The translations under genes and the position numbers were made by a program. Of a stretch of DNA of 64,000 nucleotides, positions 35,247 through 45,178 are shown piece after piece. The DNA is from Cyclobacteriaceae bacterium (GTDB taxonomy: Bacteria > Bacteroidota > Bacteroidia > Cytophagales > Cyclobacteriaceae). Position 1 is the first letter of the stretch; each line of letters starts with the position of its first letter. A model generated the notes under the pieces. It searched no databases, was not told the DNA's origin, and saw only the letters and a program-made list of their open reading frames with translations. The DNA lies in contig JAHBUC010000003.1 in NCBI GenBank assembly GCA_019638275.1, forward strand, positions 409,618 through 473,617, written 5' to 3'.

Positions 35247-36427
35247 TGGCCTTTGAGGGTGATGTAATGTATTTCTTCGATGGAGCCCCGCCTGGCGCAA
35301 ATTTTCTTTACTTCTATAGGCTTGATTTTGCCAACCTAGGTGTAGTATCATTTCCTCAGATTATCTACCAAAGTACGTACGTTGCCATAGAAGATTTTAC
35401 TTTAACAAGTCAAAATATTTATTTCACAGAAGGAAGGAATCTTAGAAGATTTAATTTGAACACTGGAACCTTGCACTTTGTTGGAACAACTCATTCGCCA
35501 GCACAATTTAATGGAAAGTTAATTAGAGGAATTGGAAAGATATTAGCTTGTTCACCACCAACCTTTGATTTAGGTGAAGACAAAATCTCTTGTATCAACA
35601 GTCCTGTCATTCTAAATGTGTCCTGCAATGATTGTTCATATTTATGGAGCAACGGGACTACTGAGCAAACGTTAACAGCTAATGAAACAGGAGAATATTG
35701 GGTTGAAGTCACCAACGCCTGCTCAAAGAAATCTGACAATATATTCATTCTATTTGAGAATTTCCCTGTTATTGACCTCGGTGGAGACAAAACAATATGC
35801 AATAACGAAGCCATAGAATTAACCGCTAGTTTCAGTGGAGCCTCATACGAATGGCAAGACGGCTCAACCCAGTCTTTCTATTTGGCTCAAGAATCTGGAA
35901 CTTACTGGGTAAATGTCCAAAATTCATGCGGCTCATACATTGATAGTATTAACATATTATTTCAAGTTTCTCCCTCCATTGATTTAGGAGAAGACAGAAC
36001 AGTATGTGATTCAGAAGAACTAATCCTAAATGCCCCAATCTATAGTAATACCAAGTATTTATGGAGCACAGGAGCTATTGAACCAATCTTAATCATAAAT
36101 CAAACAGGAACTTATTGGATTGAAATTATCAATGATTGTGGAAGCGCTCAAGACACGATAAATATCAAATTTCCAATAACAGGTATACCCCGTATTCCAA
36201 ACGTATTTACTCCAAATGGGGATTATAGGAACGAATCATTTGAGATAGATGCATCACTAACAGGATCTTCTATTAAAGTATTTAACCGATGGGGAAAGCT
36301 TGTTTTTGATTCTGCGAATTACATGGGAGATTGGGAAGCTAAAGAAGTTGCTTCAGGTATTTATTTCTACACACTAAGAGACCATTGTCACAAGGAGTAT
36401 AGAGGAGCCGTTACTATTATTCATTAG
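35192..36427 (+). pseudogene. 3' part of the frameshifted gene: Ig/PKD-like repeats and T9SS type B sorting domain
   Basis: The reading frame is open from 35192, though the first 12 or so codons overlap the 5' frame and are probably not translated as such. The product has the end of the propeller, then three related repeats of about 85 residues, each starting DLGxDKxxC or similar and containing YLWSxG or YEWQDG and GTYWxxVxNxC (about residues 125-325). It ends with IPNVFTPNGDYRNESFEI to KVFNRWGKLVFDS and ASGIYFYTLRD, the CHU_C/gliding-type T9SS type B sorting domain. With the 5' part it would form a protein of about 560 residues. No start codon or promoter supports independent expression. Confidence 0.8.
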
Positions 36428-36464
36428 TTAGCTTTACGCATCAACTAAATTGTTCAAAATTGAA

Positions 36465-37382
36465 TCAGATAGCACTACCACGCACTCGCAAATAGTCAAA
36501 AATATCTTCAAATGAACTACCATGAAACCACCTAATCTCCCCATCCCTCTTAAACCATGTCAGTTGCCGTTTGGCGTACCTACGCGAGTTGCGTTTCAAT
36601 AGCCGGATGGCTTCTTCCCTGTCGTACTTACCTTCCATGAAATCGAATATTTCTTGATACCCTACAGTTTGCAATGCGTTATGTTCCCGGTAAGGGTATA
36701 ACTTTTCAGCCTCTTCAAACAAGCCTGCCTCAATCATCGTATCCATGCGCTCATCGATACGCCTGTACAATTCATTTCGTTCAAACTCCAATCCTATTTT
36801 AATTACCGTAAAAGGAAGTAACCGCTTTTGCTTCTTTTGAAAAGAGGTGATGGATTTACCCGTTGCCAATACCACTTCCAATGCACGACTTAAACGGGCA
36901 GGGTTTTGGATGTCGGCAGTGTTGAAATATTCTGGATCAAGTTTTTGTACAGACTGCTGCAACCAGGTCAATCCATGAGCCTGATAATTCTCTGTAACTG
37001 ACTCTCGAATTTCGTCCGGCACTTCAGGGATATCGTCAAATCCTTCAACAAGAGCTTTGATGTATAAACCTGAGCCACCGCAAACAACCACATCATTGTA
37101 CTTTTCAAAGAGTCCATAAATCTTTGCTAACGCCTCCTCGCCAAACTGTGCCGCATCATACCTGGCAACAATTGAATGGGAGTTAATAAAGTGATGCGTA
37201 ACCCTGTCCAATTCCCATTGGGTTGGCTTTGCAGTGCCAATGGTCATTTCGCGGTAAAACTGGCGCGAATCAGCCGAAATAACCTCGGTACCCAATGCTT
37301 CAGCCAACTCAATTGCCAGGGCTGTTTTCCCCACAGCCGTGGGGCCCACAATCACAATCAGCCGCTTGTTTTCCAGATTCAC
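36465..37382 (-). CDS. miaA: tRNA dimethylallyltransferase
   Basis: MiaA adds a dimethylallyl group to A37 of tRNAs that read UNN codons. The 305-residue protein has the P-loop GPTAVGKT (13-20), the catalytic and tRNA-binding ADSRQFYREMTIGTAKPT segment (37-54), GGSGLYIKAL (substrate tunnel) near 101, and the C-terminal ALQTVGYQEIFDFMEG and NSRRYAKRQLTWFKRD motifs. Length is standard for the family. It is convergent with the broken T9SS gene and diverges from the small gene at 37474. Confidence 0.96.
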   Translation of the reverse strand: MNLENKRLIVIVGPTAVGKTALAIELAEALGTEVISADSRQFYREMTIGTAKPTQWELDRVTHHFINSHSIVARYDAAQFGEEALAKIYGLFEKYNDVVVCGGSGLYIKALVEGFDDIPEVPDEIRESVTENYQAHGLTWLQQSVQKLDPEYFNTADIQNPARLSRALEVVLATGKSITSFQKKQKRLLPFTVIKIGLEFERNELYRRIDERMDTMIEAGLFEEAEKLYPYREHNALQTVGYQEIFDFMEGKYDREEAIRLLKRNSRRYAKRQLTWFKRDGEIRWFHGSSFEDIFDYLRVRGSAI

Positions 37383-37473
37383 CGGGCAAAATTAATACAG
37401 GTCGCCATTATTCTTTATCCGGGGTGCCACATTCACAATTATAAATTATCTTCGCCCCATTGAAACAACCATT

Positions 37474-37746
37474 ATGATTAAGTACACTGTTCCGTTTTTG
37501 ACCAAGCTAGAGGATATGATCGCGGAGTCGGATTATACGCTTCGTTATGAAAAGGGGAATTTCAAATCTGGCTATTGCCTCTTGCGCGATCAGAAAATCA
37601 TTATTGTCAATAAATTCTACACGACAGAAGGCAAGATCAACGCCTTGCTTGACATACTGAAAACCGTTGAACTGGAAACCACCCGCTTTACAGAAAAGAG
37701 CCAAAAGCTGTACGAGGAGATCACACAAACTGAAGTTAAGGCTTGA
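37474..37746 (+). CDS. conserved small protein of unknown function
   Basis: The product is 90 residues, with no signal peptide or membrane segment. It is of mixed charge (KLEDMIAESDYTLRYEKGNFKSGYCLLRDQKIIIVNKFYTTEGKINALLDIL), suggesting a compact alpha/beta fold. I do not know its function. The stop overlaps the TTG start of the MBL-fold hydrolase gene by two bases, so the two are translated together. Small genes of this look occur beside PhnP-like hydrolases in Bacteroidota, but I cannot name the family with certainty. Confidence 0.75.
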   Translation: MIKYTVPFLTKLEDMIAESDYTLRYEKGNFKSGYCLLRDQKIIIVNKFYTTEGKINALLDILKTVELETTRFTEKSQKLYEEITQTEVKA

Positions 37747-38504
37747 AAATCACCTTCCTGGGAACCGGCACTTCGCAGGGCGTTCCTGTTATCGGCTGCG
37801 GCTGTGCGGTTTGCAGTTCGTTGGATTTTCGGGATAAACGCTTACGCACTTCGGTTCACCTGGCTGTTGATAACCTGAGCCTCTTAATTGACACTGGACC
37901 CGACTTCCGGCAGCAGGTTTTGCGTGAAAACATCAACCAATTAGATGGCATTTTGTTTACGCATGCGCATCGCGACCATACTGCCGGCCTGGATGATGTG
38001 CGTGCATTCAATTTTATGCAGCGCATGAGCATGCCGGTTTACGGCACCGCAATTACCCTTCAACAACTTAAAAATGATTTTGCCTACATCTTCGGCCCGA
38101 AAGATTATCCTGGTTTACCGCAAGTCGATTTGCATGAAATTGACACCGAGCCATTTCGCTTTCAATCCATAACGGTAACACCGCTGCTCGTTTACCATTT
38201 TAAAATGCCGGTGTTGGGTTTTCGTATGCACAACTTCAGCTACATTACCGACTGCAATCACATTCCGGAAGAAACACTTCAAAAACTACAGGGTACCGAA
38301 ACACTTGTACTGAATGCGCTGCAACGTGAACAGCACATTTCACACTTTAACCTGGAAGAAGCCATTCGCATGGTGGAAATCATCAAACCCAGGCAAGCCT
38401 ACTTCACGCACATCAGTCATAAACTTGGTTTGCATGCCGAAGTCCAAAAAGAACTTCCCTCCCACATCCATTTGGCTTACGATGGATTGCGATTAAGTTT
38501 GTAA
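37743..38504 (+). CDS. MBL-fold metallo-hydrolase (PhnP-like)
   Basis: This 253-residue metallo-beta-lactamase-fold protein starts MKITFLGTGTSQGVPVIGCGCAVC, the PhnP/RNase Z-style N-terminus. It has the zinc motif FTHAHRDHTAGLDDVR (HxHxDH at 74-79), a further His in VYHFKMP, Asp in ITDCNHIP, and a late THISHKLG. PhnP is a cyclic phosphodiesterase; other close relatives act on related diesters, so the substrate is not assured. The start is a TTG overlapping the stop of the upstream small gene. No alternative ATG lies near. Confidence 0.87.
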   Translation: MKITFLGTGTSQGVPVIGCGCAVCSSLDFRDKRLRTSVHLAVDNLSLLIDTGPDFRQQVLRENINQLDGILFTHAHRDHTAGLDDVRAFNFMQRMSMPVYGTAITLQQLKNDFAYIFGPKDYPGLPQVDLHEIDTEPFRFQSITVTPLLVYHFKMPVLGFRMHNFSYITDCNHIPEETLQKLQGTETLVLNALQREQHISHFNLEEAIRMVEIIKPRQAYFTHISHKLGLHAEVQKELPSHIHLAYDGLRLSL

Positions 38505-38530
38505 CCGGTAATCGGTTTACACACTTTACC

Positions 38531-40078
38531 ATGCATAATAATTATTATCTATTGCGAAAGCTTTCCGATGAGCTTGAAAAAAGCTTTGCTGGAACCGTTG
38601 TTTCCGAATGCTTCAGTCAATCGAAAGATGAACTTATCATAAGGCTTGAAACCCAAAACAAACCATTCTTCATCAAAGCAAGTCTGCAATCCGCTTTTTC
38701 CTGCTTATCTTTTCCGGAAGAGTTTAACAGAGCAAGAAAAAACAGCGTGGATCTTTTTCAGGAACTGATCGGGCTGCGGGTTACAGGAGTACGGCAATTC
38801 ACCAACGAGCGTTCCTTCTCCGTTCAGTTTACCGATCATATAGAACTCCTGTTTAAAATGCATGGCAACCGGGCAAATCTGGTACTGTTCGAACAAGGAA
38901 AGCCAACAAGCCTGTTTCGAAATCATTTAGCTGCAGATGCAAATATTAACCTTACTTCTTTAGACAAAGTAATTGACTGGAGCAGGGAGTCGTTCGAACA
39001 AAACATTCATCAACTCAGTAAGCATTATTTCACGTTTAGCAACGTGATCTGGAATTATCTCAAGCTTCAAGGATTTGAAACCAAATCACTGGCTGAAAAA
39101 TGGGAAATGATTCAAGACATTATTCAAAAACTTGAACACCCAACTTTTTATATCACCGAATTCAATAAACAGGTAATCCTGAGTTTGATTGAGATTGGTG
39201 AGCCGTTTCAATCTTTTACTACAGCAAAAGAAGCATTGCATGAATTTTATAACCTGTACGCCAGGCGTTCGGGCCTTCAACATGAAAAGGATACTGTGCT
39301 TTCGAAACTTCGCACGCAACTAAAAAACGGAGAAGCTTACCTAAAAAAAACTTCTTTGAAATTAGCAGAGATAGAAGCCGATGACCATTACAAGCTTTGG
39401 GCCGACTTAATCATGGCAAATCTTCACCGGATTGAACCGGGCATGAAAAAAGTAGCGCTGGAAGATTTCACCACCGGTAAACCCATAGAAATAAAACTCA
39501 AGGACGACCTGAACGCTCAGAAAAACGCAGCCCTATACTATCGAAAATCTAAAAATCACCACATTGAAGTCAGCAAACTAAAGGAAGCGCTGGAACGTAA
39601 GGAGCAGGAAATTAGTAAACTCAATAACTGGATAAGCGATGTTGAGCAAATTGAGCAAGCGGGTGATTTAAAACTCTTTCTTCGTACCACAGGTTTGGTA
39701 ACGGAGACCTCAAAAAAAGAGACTCCCCTGCCCTATCATGAATTTGAAATGCAGGGCTATAAAATTTGGGTCGGGAAAAGCGCCAAACACAATGACGAAC
39801 TCACACAGCGATTTTCCTATAAAGAAGATTTGTGGCTTCACGCTAAAGATGTAAGTGGTTCGCATGTTATTATTAAATACCAAGCCGGGAAAACTTTTCC
39901 CAAACCTGTAATTGAGCGTGCTGCAGAACTTGCTGCGTGGCATTCGAAACGAAAAACCGAGTCGCTCTGCCCCGTTATATACACGCCTAAAAAATTTGTT
40001 CGCAAACGCAAAGGCGACCCACCCGGTACTGTGGTGGTTGAAAAGGAAGACACCATTCTGGTAGAACCTAAGCTGTAG
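38531..40078 (+). CDS. rqcH: NFACT family protein (RqcH/Rqc2 homolog)
   Basis: The product is 515 residues. An NFACT-N domain (about 1-230, with MHGNRANLVLFEQGKP) is followed by helical coiled-coil arms (about 230-400) and an NFACT-R domain (about 405-500: YKIWVGKSAKHNDELTQRFSYKEDLWLHAKDVSGSHVII). Bacterial RqcH binds stalled 50S subunits with peptidyl-tRNA and adds C-terminal alanine tails for degradation. It is a little shorter than the Bacillus protein (about 570), probably in the N-terminal part. Older annotations call it fibronectin-binding protein. Its 3' end overlaps the P-type ATPase gene on the other strand by 11 bases. Confidence 0.87.
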   Translation: MHNNYYLLRKLSDELEKSFAGTVVSECFSQSKDELIIRLETQNKPFFIKASLQSAFSCLSFPEEFNRARKNSVDLFQELIGLRVTGVRQFTNERSFSVQFTDHIELLFKMHGNRANLVLFEQGKPTSLFRNHLAADANINLTSLDKVIDWSRESFEQNIHQLSKHYFTFSNVIWNYLKLQGFETKSLAEKWEMIQDIIQKLEHPTFYITEFNKQVILSLIEIGEPFQSFTTAKEALHEFYNLYARRSGLQHEKDTVLSKLRTQLKNGEAYLKKTSLKLAEIEADDHYKLWADLIMANLHRIEPGMKKVALEDFTTGKPIEIKLKDDLNAQKNAALYYRKSKNHHIEVSKLKEALERKEQEISKLNNWISDVEQIEQAGDLKLFLRTTGLVTETSKKETPLPYHEFEMQGYKIWVGKSAKHNDELTQRFSYKEDLWLHAKDVSGSHVIIKYQAGKTFPKPVIERAAELAAWHSKRKTESLCPVIYTPKKFVRKRKGDPPGTVVVEKEDTILVEPKL

Positions 40079-42719
40079 CAGGATATTGCTTTAAGCGGGT
40101 AGTGTATACCTTCTTATACAGCTCCATCACAACCAATATGATTGACGCAGTTGCCAGTAACTTAAGCCATTCCGATAAATTTACCGGCTCAACATTCAGC
40201 AAGTTTTGCATAAACGGTATGTGCATGGAAAGAATGTGAATACCTTGCGCCACAATAATTGATATCCACACAAAATAATTGTTGGAAAATGGAATTGAAA
40301 ACACGGAGGTACGCTCAGACCGGCAATTCAACACATGAAAATTCTGAAGCAAAACCATCAGCAACAAAATGATATTACGCGCTTCTGCCTCTTCATAGTG
40401 CAGGTTATTCAACAAATGAAACCACAATCCAAACGTGAGCAACATCATTACAGAACCCGAAAGTAAGGTCTGTGTGATCATAAGCCTGTCGAAAATACCC
40501 TGAGTTGGTTTACGGGGAGGATCATTTAATACATGCTTCTCACCCTTCTCAAAAGCAAGTGCAACATCTTGCGCGCCATTGGTAACCAGGTTTAACCACA
40601 ATAGTTGCACGGGTAAAAATGGAAGCGGCAAACCGGTTAGCAGTGCCATAAACACCATTATAATCTCCGCAGCTCCGGTTGAGATCAGCATGTAAATGAT
40701 TTTTCGAAGATTGCTGTATGTATACCTTCCCTCTTCAATTCCGGCAGCCAATGATGCAAAATTATTATCCGTAATTATGATGCTGGCCGATTCCTTGGCA
40801 ACATCACTCCCATAGCCCATGGCCACACCAATGTTAGCTGTTTTCAAGGCGGGCGCATCATTCACACCATCTCCGGTAACCGCAGCAAAATTTCCTTGAA
40901 GGCGTACAGCTTCAACAATTTGTTGCTTTTGCAATGGACTCACACGAGCAAAAACAGTTTTACCCAAAAGTCGTGCGCGAAACACAGCATCAGCTTCTCC
41001 TTTACTCAGCCCCAATTGATCACCTGTGATTATTTCCTCTTTTGATGTGGCTATTCCCAACTCACTGGCAATAAACAAAGCTGTAGCCGGGTGATCACCG
41101 GTAATCATGCTCACCTGGATGCCCGCCTGGTGACAAAACTCTACAGCATGCTTGGCTTCAGGCTTAAGCGGGTCAATCAGTGCCACAAGGCCGAGTAAAT
41201 TCAAATTTTGAAGTGCCAAAGAAGCATCAACTTCACCAAACGCTACGGCTAGCACCCGAAAACCCTGGGCAGCTAATTCATTTGTTTGTTGAAAAAGTGT
41301 TTCCTGATGATCACCACTACAAAGGGGTACAATTGCCTCCACTGCACCTTTAGCAGCCGCGAACCTCCTGCCTGCTTTATCGTAAATAACCGCAGCATAT
41401 TTGCGATCGGATTCAAACGGAATTTCCTTGATAACATGCACCCCTTCACGAAGCTCCTTCAAATCATGGCCACGTTTAATAGCCAATGCCAGAAATGCAA
41501 CATCTATGGCATCACCCTGATGTTCCCAACCCGATTCACTGTTAGCTAATTCAGATTCGTTACATAACACGCCAGCTTCTACAAGATCATCAAGCAGTTG
41601 CACTGTATTAACTTCATTAATCGAATCACTTGTGAGTACGCCATCGCCATTATATCCCGCTCCGCTAACATCAACCTGAGCACCATTGACCAGTAAAATT
41701 TTCTTTACCGTTTGTTGATCAACTGTCAAGGTTCCGGTTTTATCGGTGCCAATGTAGTTGCAACTTCCCAAGCCTTCAACAGCAGAAAGTTTCCGGATAA
41801 TGACGTTACGCTTAGCCATCCGGCTTGTTCCGATGGAAAGGGCAACGGTCATCGCGATAGGCAAGCCTTCCGGTATGGCTGAAACAGCAACTGCAACCGC
41901 TACAAAGAAAATATCGATCAGCGGTATTCCCTGGTAAAAGCCGATGAGGAAAATCAGCATGCAGGCCACCAACACAATCAAGCTCACCCGTTTTGCAAAA
42001 CGGCTCATGCGCTTCATCAGCGGGGTTTCTTCCTGGCGGGTTTCCGTTACGGTCTTGGCAATTTTTCCAATCTCCGTGTGTAAACCTGTAGCAACAACCA
42101 ACCCACGCCCCCGGCCACTCATTACCGTAGTGCCGGCAAATAGCATGTTCACCTGGTCACCAAGAGCAAGTTCATTGCCCTGCAACGCATGGATGTTCTT
42201 TTCAACAGGTAACGATTCACCAGTAAGTATGGCCTCTTCGGTTCGAAGGTTATTGGATGCTATCAAACGCAAATCCGCGGGCACCCGCATGCCCGATTCC
42301 ATCAAGACCACATCACCGGGTACAAGATGCTCAGCATCCAAAAAAATTGCATGACCATCTCGAAAAACCTTGGCTTTGGTTTTTACCAGCTGTTGCAAGG
42401 ATGCTGCATTTACCTCAGCCTTCCATTCCTGGTACGTACCCAGAATTGCGTTGATGAAGATGATCAGAAAAATGAATCCGGCATCTTCATACTCCCGGAT
42501 AAGCAAAGACACCACCCCGGCTGCGATGAGCACATAAATCAGTGGGCTGGCAAATTGATGCAGCACCACCTTTAGAAAAGTAATCTTCTTGCCATGAGGC
42601 AAAACGTTCAACCCATACCGGTTGAACCGGTTGTTGGCTTCAGTTGTGCTCAAGCCATCAAACGAAGTTTCCAACGCACGATAAAGTTCCTCTATGGATT
42701 GTTGAAAAAAATGATTCAT
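40068..42719 (-). CDS. P-type cation-transporting ATPase (type II, Ca2+-ATPase-like)
   Basis: The 883-residue protein has a cation-ATPase N-terminal domain, about ten membrane helices and all the P-type motifs: TGES (166-169), PEGLP in helix 4 (283-287), DKTGT with phosphorylated Asp326, KGA near 457, and TGDGVNDAP (615-623). It pumps cations across the inner membrane using ATP. Helix 6 reads NLVTNG (710-715), where calcium pumps of the SERCA type have NLVTDG, so one classical calcium ligand is Asn rather than Asp. Calcium specificity is therefore likely but not certain. It is convergent with rqcH. Confidence 0.9.
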   Translation of the reverse strand: MNHFFQQSIEELYRALETSFDGLSTTEANNRFNRYGLNVLPHGKKITFLKVVLHQFASPLIYVLIAAGVVSLLIREYEDAGFIFLIIFINAILGTYQEWKAEVNAASLQQLVKTKAKVFRDGHAIFLDAEHLVPGDVVLMESGMRVPADLRLIASNNLRTEEAILTGESLPVEKNIHALQGNELALGDQVNMLFAGTTVMSGRGRGLVVATGLHTEIGKIAKTVTETRQEETPLMKRMSRFAKRVSLIVLVACMLIFLIGFYQGIPLIDIFFVAVAVAVSAIPEGLPIAMTVALSIGTSRMAKRNVIIRKLSAVEGLGSCNYIGTDKTGTLTVDQQTVKKILLVNGAQVDVSGAGYNGDGVLTSDSINEVNTVQLLDDLVEAGVLCNESELANSESGWEHQGDAIDVAFLALAIKRGHDLKELREGVHVIKEIPFESDRKYAAVIYDKAGRRFAAAKGAVEAIVPLCSGDHQETLFQQTNELAAQGFRVLAVAFGEVDASLALQNLNLLGLVALIDPLKPEAKHAVEFCHQAGIQVSMITGDHPATALFIASELGIATSKEEIITGDQLGLSKGEADAVFRARLLGKTVFARVSPLQKQQIVEAVRLQGNFAAVTGDGVNDAPALKTANIGVAMGYGSDVAKESASIIITDNNFASLAAGIEEGRYTYSNLRKIIYMLISTGAAEIIMVFMALLTGLPLPFLPVQLLWLNLVTNGAQDVALAFEKGEKHVLNDPPRKPTQGIFDRLMITQTLLSGSVMMLLTFGLWFHLLNNLHYEEAEARNIILLLMVLLQNFHVLNCRSERTSVFSIPFSNNYFVWISIIVAQGIHILSMHIPFMQNLLNVEPVNLSEWLKLLATASIILVVMELYKKVYTTRLKQYPATA

Positions 42720-42885
42720 TAGAAAGGTCTATTTTCCGATGACACAGTTTTCAAAGATACTTGGGATATCCAAACCTGCCATGTGATGATTATCAGGTAA
42801 GACGCTGACCAGTATCATAATAAAAATACTGCAAAATTGGGTACTTGAACGTATAATCATAGGACGACCAGTTAACCTAATTGTT

Positions 42886-43707
42886 ATGAAACGCATACTC
42901 ATCCCAACCGACTTTTCAGCATGTGCTAAAAATGCACTAAAAGTTGGCTCCGAGTTGGCCGCTGAACTGAAAGCTGAAATTTTATTGCTTCACGTAATTT
43001 ATACATCAAATGGATTGGAAAGACTTCCCGAGAATCTCTCCAAGTACCCTGAATTGAAGAGCGTTGTAGCCAAAACAAAGCAACACCTGAAGCGCGATCA
43101 GGAACATTACGAAAAGATAACCATCACCACTCAGTTGGAAATCGGAACGCCTTTTCAGATAATTCTTGCCACGGCTAAAAAATGGAAAGCCGATTTAATT
43201 ATTATGGGGTCGCATGGTACTGCCGAAAAGAATCATCCCTTTGTTGGCTCAAATGCACAGAAAGTATTGCGCGGTGCCGACTGCCCGGTGCTATCGGTTC
43301 AGAAAAATCACACATTAAAAAATATAAAGAAACTAACGTTCGCATCAAACTTTGAAGATGGATGTGAAAAAGCTGCGGCTGGCATTATGGACTTCGCACA
43401 AACTGTAAAAGCGCAGGTTCAACTACTGTATGTAAATACACCGCTTAATTTCAAAGACACGCACTACATCCAGGAGAGGTTCCAGTGGTTTGAAAAGAAG
43501 AACAGCAAGCTAAAATTTTCGCACGCTATTCATTGCGACTACGATGTGCATCGTGGCATTGCACACTTTCTTGAAGGTGAGAAAAAAGGAATTGCCGGTA
43601 TTGTAACACGAACCCGAAAAGGCTTACCCTCCTACACACTGGGCATTGCTGAAAGTGTAACCTATCACAGCCCAATACCAGTGCTGAGCGTGAACTACAC
43701 AAAATAG
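42886..43707 (+). CDS. tandem-domain universal stress protein
   Basis: This 273-residue protein has two UspA domains (about 1-145 and 148-273). The first has ILIPTDFSACAKNALKVG at its start and the ATP-binding loop MGSHGTAEKNHPFVGSNAQKVL. The second is more degenerate (VTRTRKGLPSYTLGIAESVTYHSPIPVLSV). Such proteins help in stress and energy-starvation survival. It stands alone on the plus strand, divergent from the P-type ATPase across 166 bases, and its end is seven bases from the pyruvate kinase stop. A link with ion stress is only suggestive. Confidence 0.9.
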   Translation: MKRILIPTDFSACAKNALKVGSELAAELKAEILLLHVIYTSNGLERLPENLSKYPELKSVVAKTKQHLKRDQEHYEKITITTQLEIGTPFQIILATAKKWKADLIIMGSHGTAEKNHPFVGSNAQKVLRGADCPVLSVQKNHTLKNIKKLTFASNFEDGCEKAAAGIMDFAQTVKAQVQLLYVNTPLNFKDTHYIQERFQWFEKKNSKLKFSHAIHCDYDVHRGIAHFLEGEKKGIAGIVTRTRKGLPSYTLGIAESVTYHSPIPVLSVNYTK

Positions 43708-43714
43708 CAGTAGT

Positions 43715-45142
43715 CTATTTTACAATATTGATCTTCAGGGTATTAGTTCGCAAACGTTCCTGAATGGGCATGCTGGCCATGGTGATGAAAATATCGCCAC
43801 TTTGCACATGCCCCTCCTTTTTCAAAATAGCTTCAACATCGGCAATCGTTTCATCCGTTGAATTCACTTTGTTGTAATGGTAGCCACGTGCACCCCACAC
43901 CAGGTTAATGGTGTTGATCAAATACTTGTTACCCGTAAACACAAATATGTTTGTATTGGGGCGATAAGATGAAGACTTGAACGCTGTATACCCTGATGAA
44001 GTCATTCCTACAATGGCTTTGGCGCCAACATCCTTTGCCAGCTTGCAAGCAGCCAATACAAGACTGTCGTTGATGTATACCGGGGATTTTGGATCAACCT
44101 CGCGGAAGCGGTAGTACAACTTATCATTTTTCTCCACAGAAGCAATCGTACGCACCATACTGCGCACCACTTCAATCGGATATTTACCAGCAGCTGTTTC
44201 CGCAGAAAGCATTACGGCATCAGCGCCATCCATTACTGCATTAGCAACGTCATTCGTTTCGGCACGTGTCGGGCGCGGATTTTCAATCATGCTTTCCATC
44301 ATCTGCGTAGCCACAATAACCGGCTTGGCTGCGGCATTGCATTTCTCTACCAGCATCTTTTGAACCATAGGCACCTCTTCCAACCAGATCTCCACACCCA
44401 AATCTCCACGCGCTACCATCACGGCATCAGTAGCTGCAATAATTTCATCAATGTTGCTAAGCGCTTCCGGTTTTTCAATTTTCGCAACAATCCGCGATAG
44501 GGATTGATGCTCTTCCAGAATACTTCTCAAAATTTTAATATCCTGCGCCTTCCGTACAAATGACAGGGCGATCCAATCCAGGTTATTCTTAATCCCGAAA
44601 TCCAGATCTTCTAAATCCTTTTCCGTAAGCGATGGTGCCGACACTTTGGTGAAGGGCATGTTTATACCCTTGCGGGATTTCAACGAACCACCGTACACCA
44701 CTTCAGTAACAACATCAATATCACGAACCTCCTTTACTTTCAACTCAATCTTACCATCATCTATCAGAATCACATCACCTTTTTTCACATCCTTAGGCAA
44801 TTGTTGATACGAGGTGCTGGCTATTTCGCGGTTACCTTTCAGTTGCCGCGTGGTGATGATGAATTCCTGACCACGCTCCAGAACGATATCCGGCTCAACC
44901 TCCTGCACCCTGATTTTCGGACCTTGCAGATCCAATAGCAACGCAACGGTTGATCCCAGTTCCTCATTCAATTCCCGAACCGTATTAATTACTTTCTGAT
45001 GATCTTCATGCGTTCCATGCGAGAAATTCAGTCGAAACACATCCACACCCTCTTTGATGAGCGCGCGAAGCATTTCACGTGAATTTGATGAAGGACCTAT
45101 GGTGGCAACAATCTTGGTTTTATTGTACGATATCATTTCCAT
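43715..45142 (-). CDS. pyk: pyruvate kinase
   Basis: Pyruvate kinase converts phosphoenolpyruvate and ADP to pyruvate and ATP. The 475-residue protein has TKIVATIGPSSNS and RLNFSHGTHEDH at the N-terminus, LLDLQGPKIRV, the signature with catalytic Lys (IVAKIEKPEALSNIDEII), VMVARGDLGVEIWLEEVP, ATQMMESMIENPRPTRAETNDVANAVMDG and VMLSAETAAGKYP. The C-terminal allosteric domain is complete. Start may be the Met at position 3 (MISYNKTKIV). The IPExxxVDY gene lies 36 bases upstream on the same strand, a pairing seen across Bacteroidota. Confidence 0.97.
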   Translation of the reverse strand: MEMISYNKTKIVATIGPSSNSREMLRALIKEGVDVFRLNFSHGTHEDHQKVINTVRELNEELGSTVALLLDLQGPKIRVQEVEPDIVLERGQEFIITTRQLKGNREIASTSYQQLPKDVKKGDVILIDDGKIELKVKEVRDIDVVTEVVYGGSLKSRKGINMPFTKVSAPSLTEKDLEDLDFGIKNNLDWIALSFVRKAQDIKILRSILEEHQSLSRIVAKIEKPEALSNIDEIIAATDAVMVARGDLGVEIWLEEVPMVQKMLVEKCNAAAKPVIVATQMMESMIENPRPTRAETNDVANAVMDGADAVMLSAETAAGKYPIEVVRSMVRTIASVEKNDKLYYRFREVDPKSPVYINDSLVLAACKLAKDVGAKAIVGMTSSGYTAFKSSSYRPNTNIFVFTGNKYLINTINLVWGARGYHYNKVNSTDETIADVEAILKKEGHVQSGDIFITMASMPIQERLRTNTLKINIVK

Positions 45143-45178
45143 GTGTACGAAATTCTAAAAGGTTGTAGGGTACGCGTG

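Noticed and set aside
35491..35814. Minus-strand ORF of 107 codons within the T9SS cargo gene
   Set aside because: The plus strand has clear repeats and sorting domain; no evidence for the opposite frame.
19889..36427. Prophage or integrated element for the whole accessory block
   Set aside because: The tail-fibre-like gene could suggest a phage, but there is no capsid, terminase, portal, integrase or att site; these proteins are secreted, with signal peptides.
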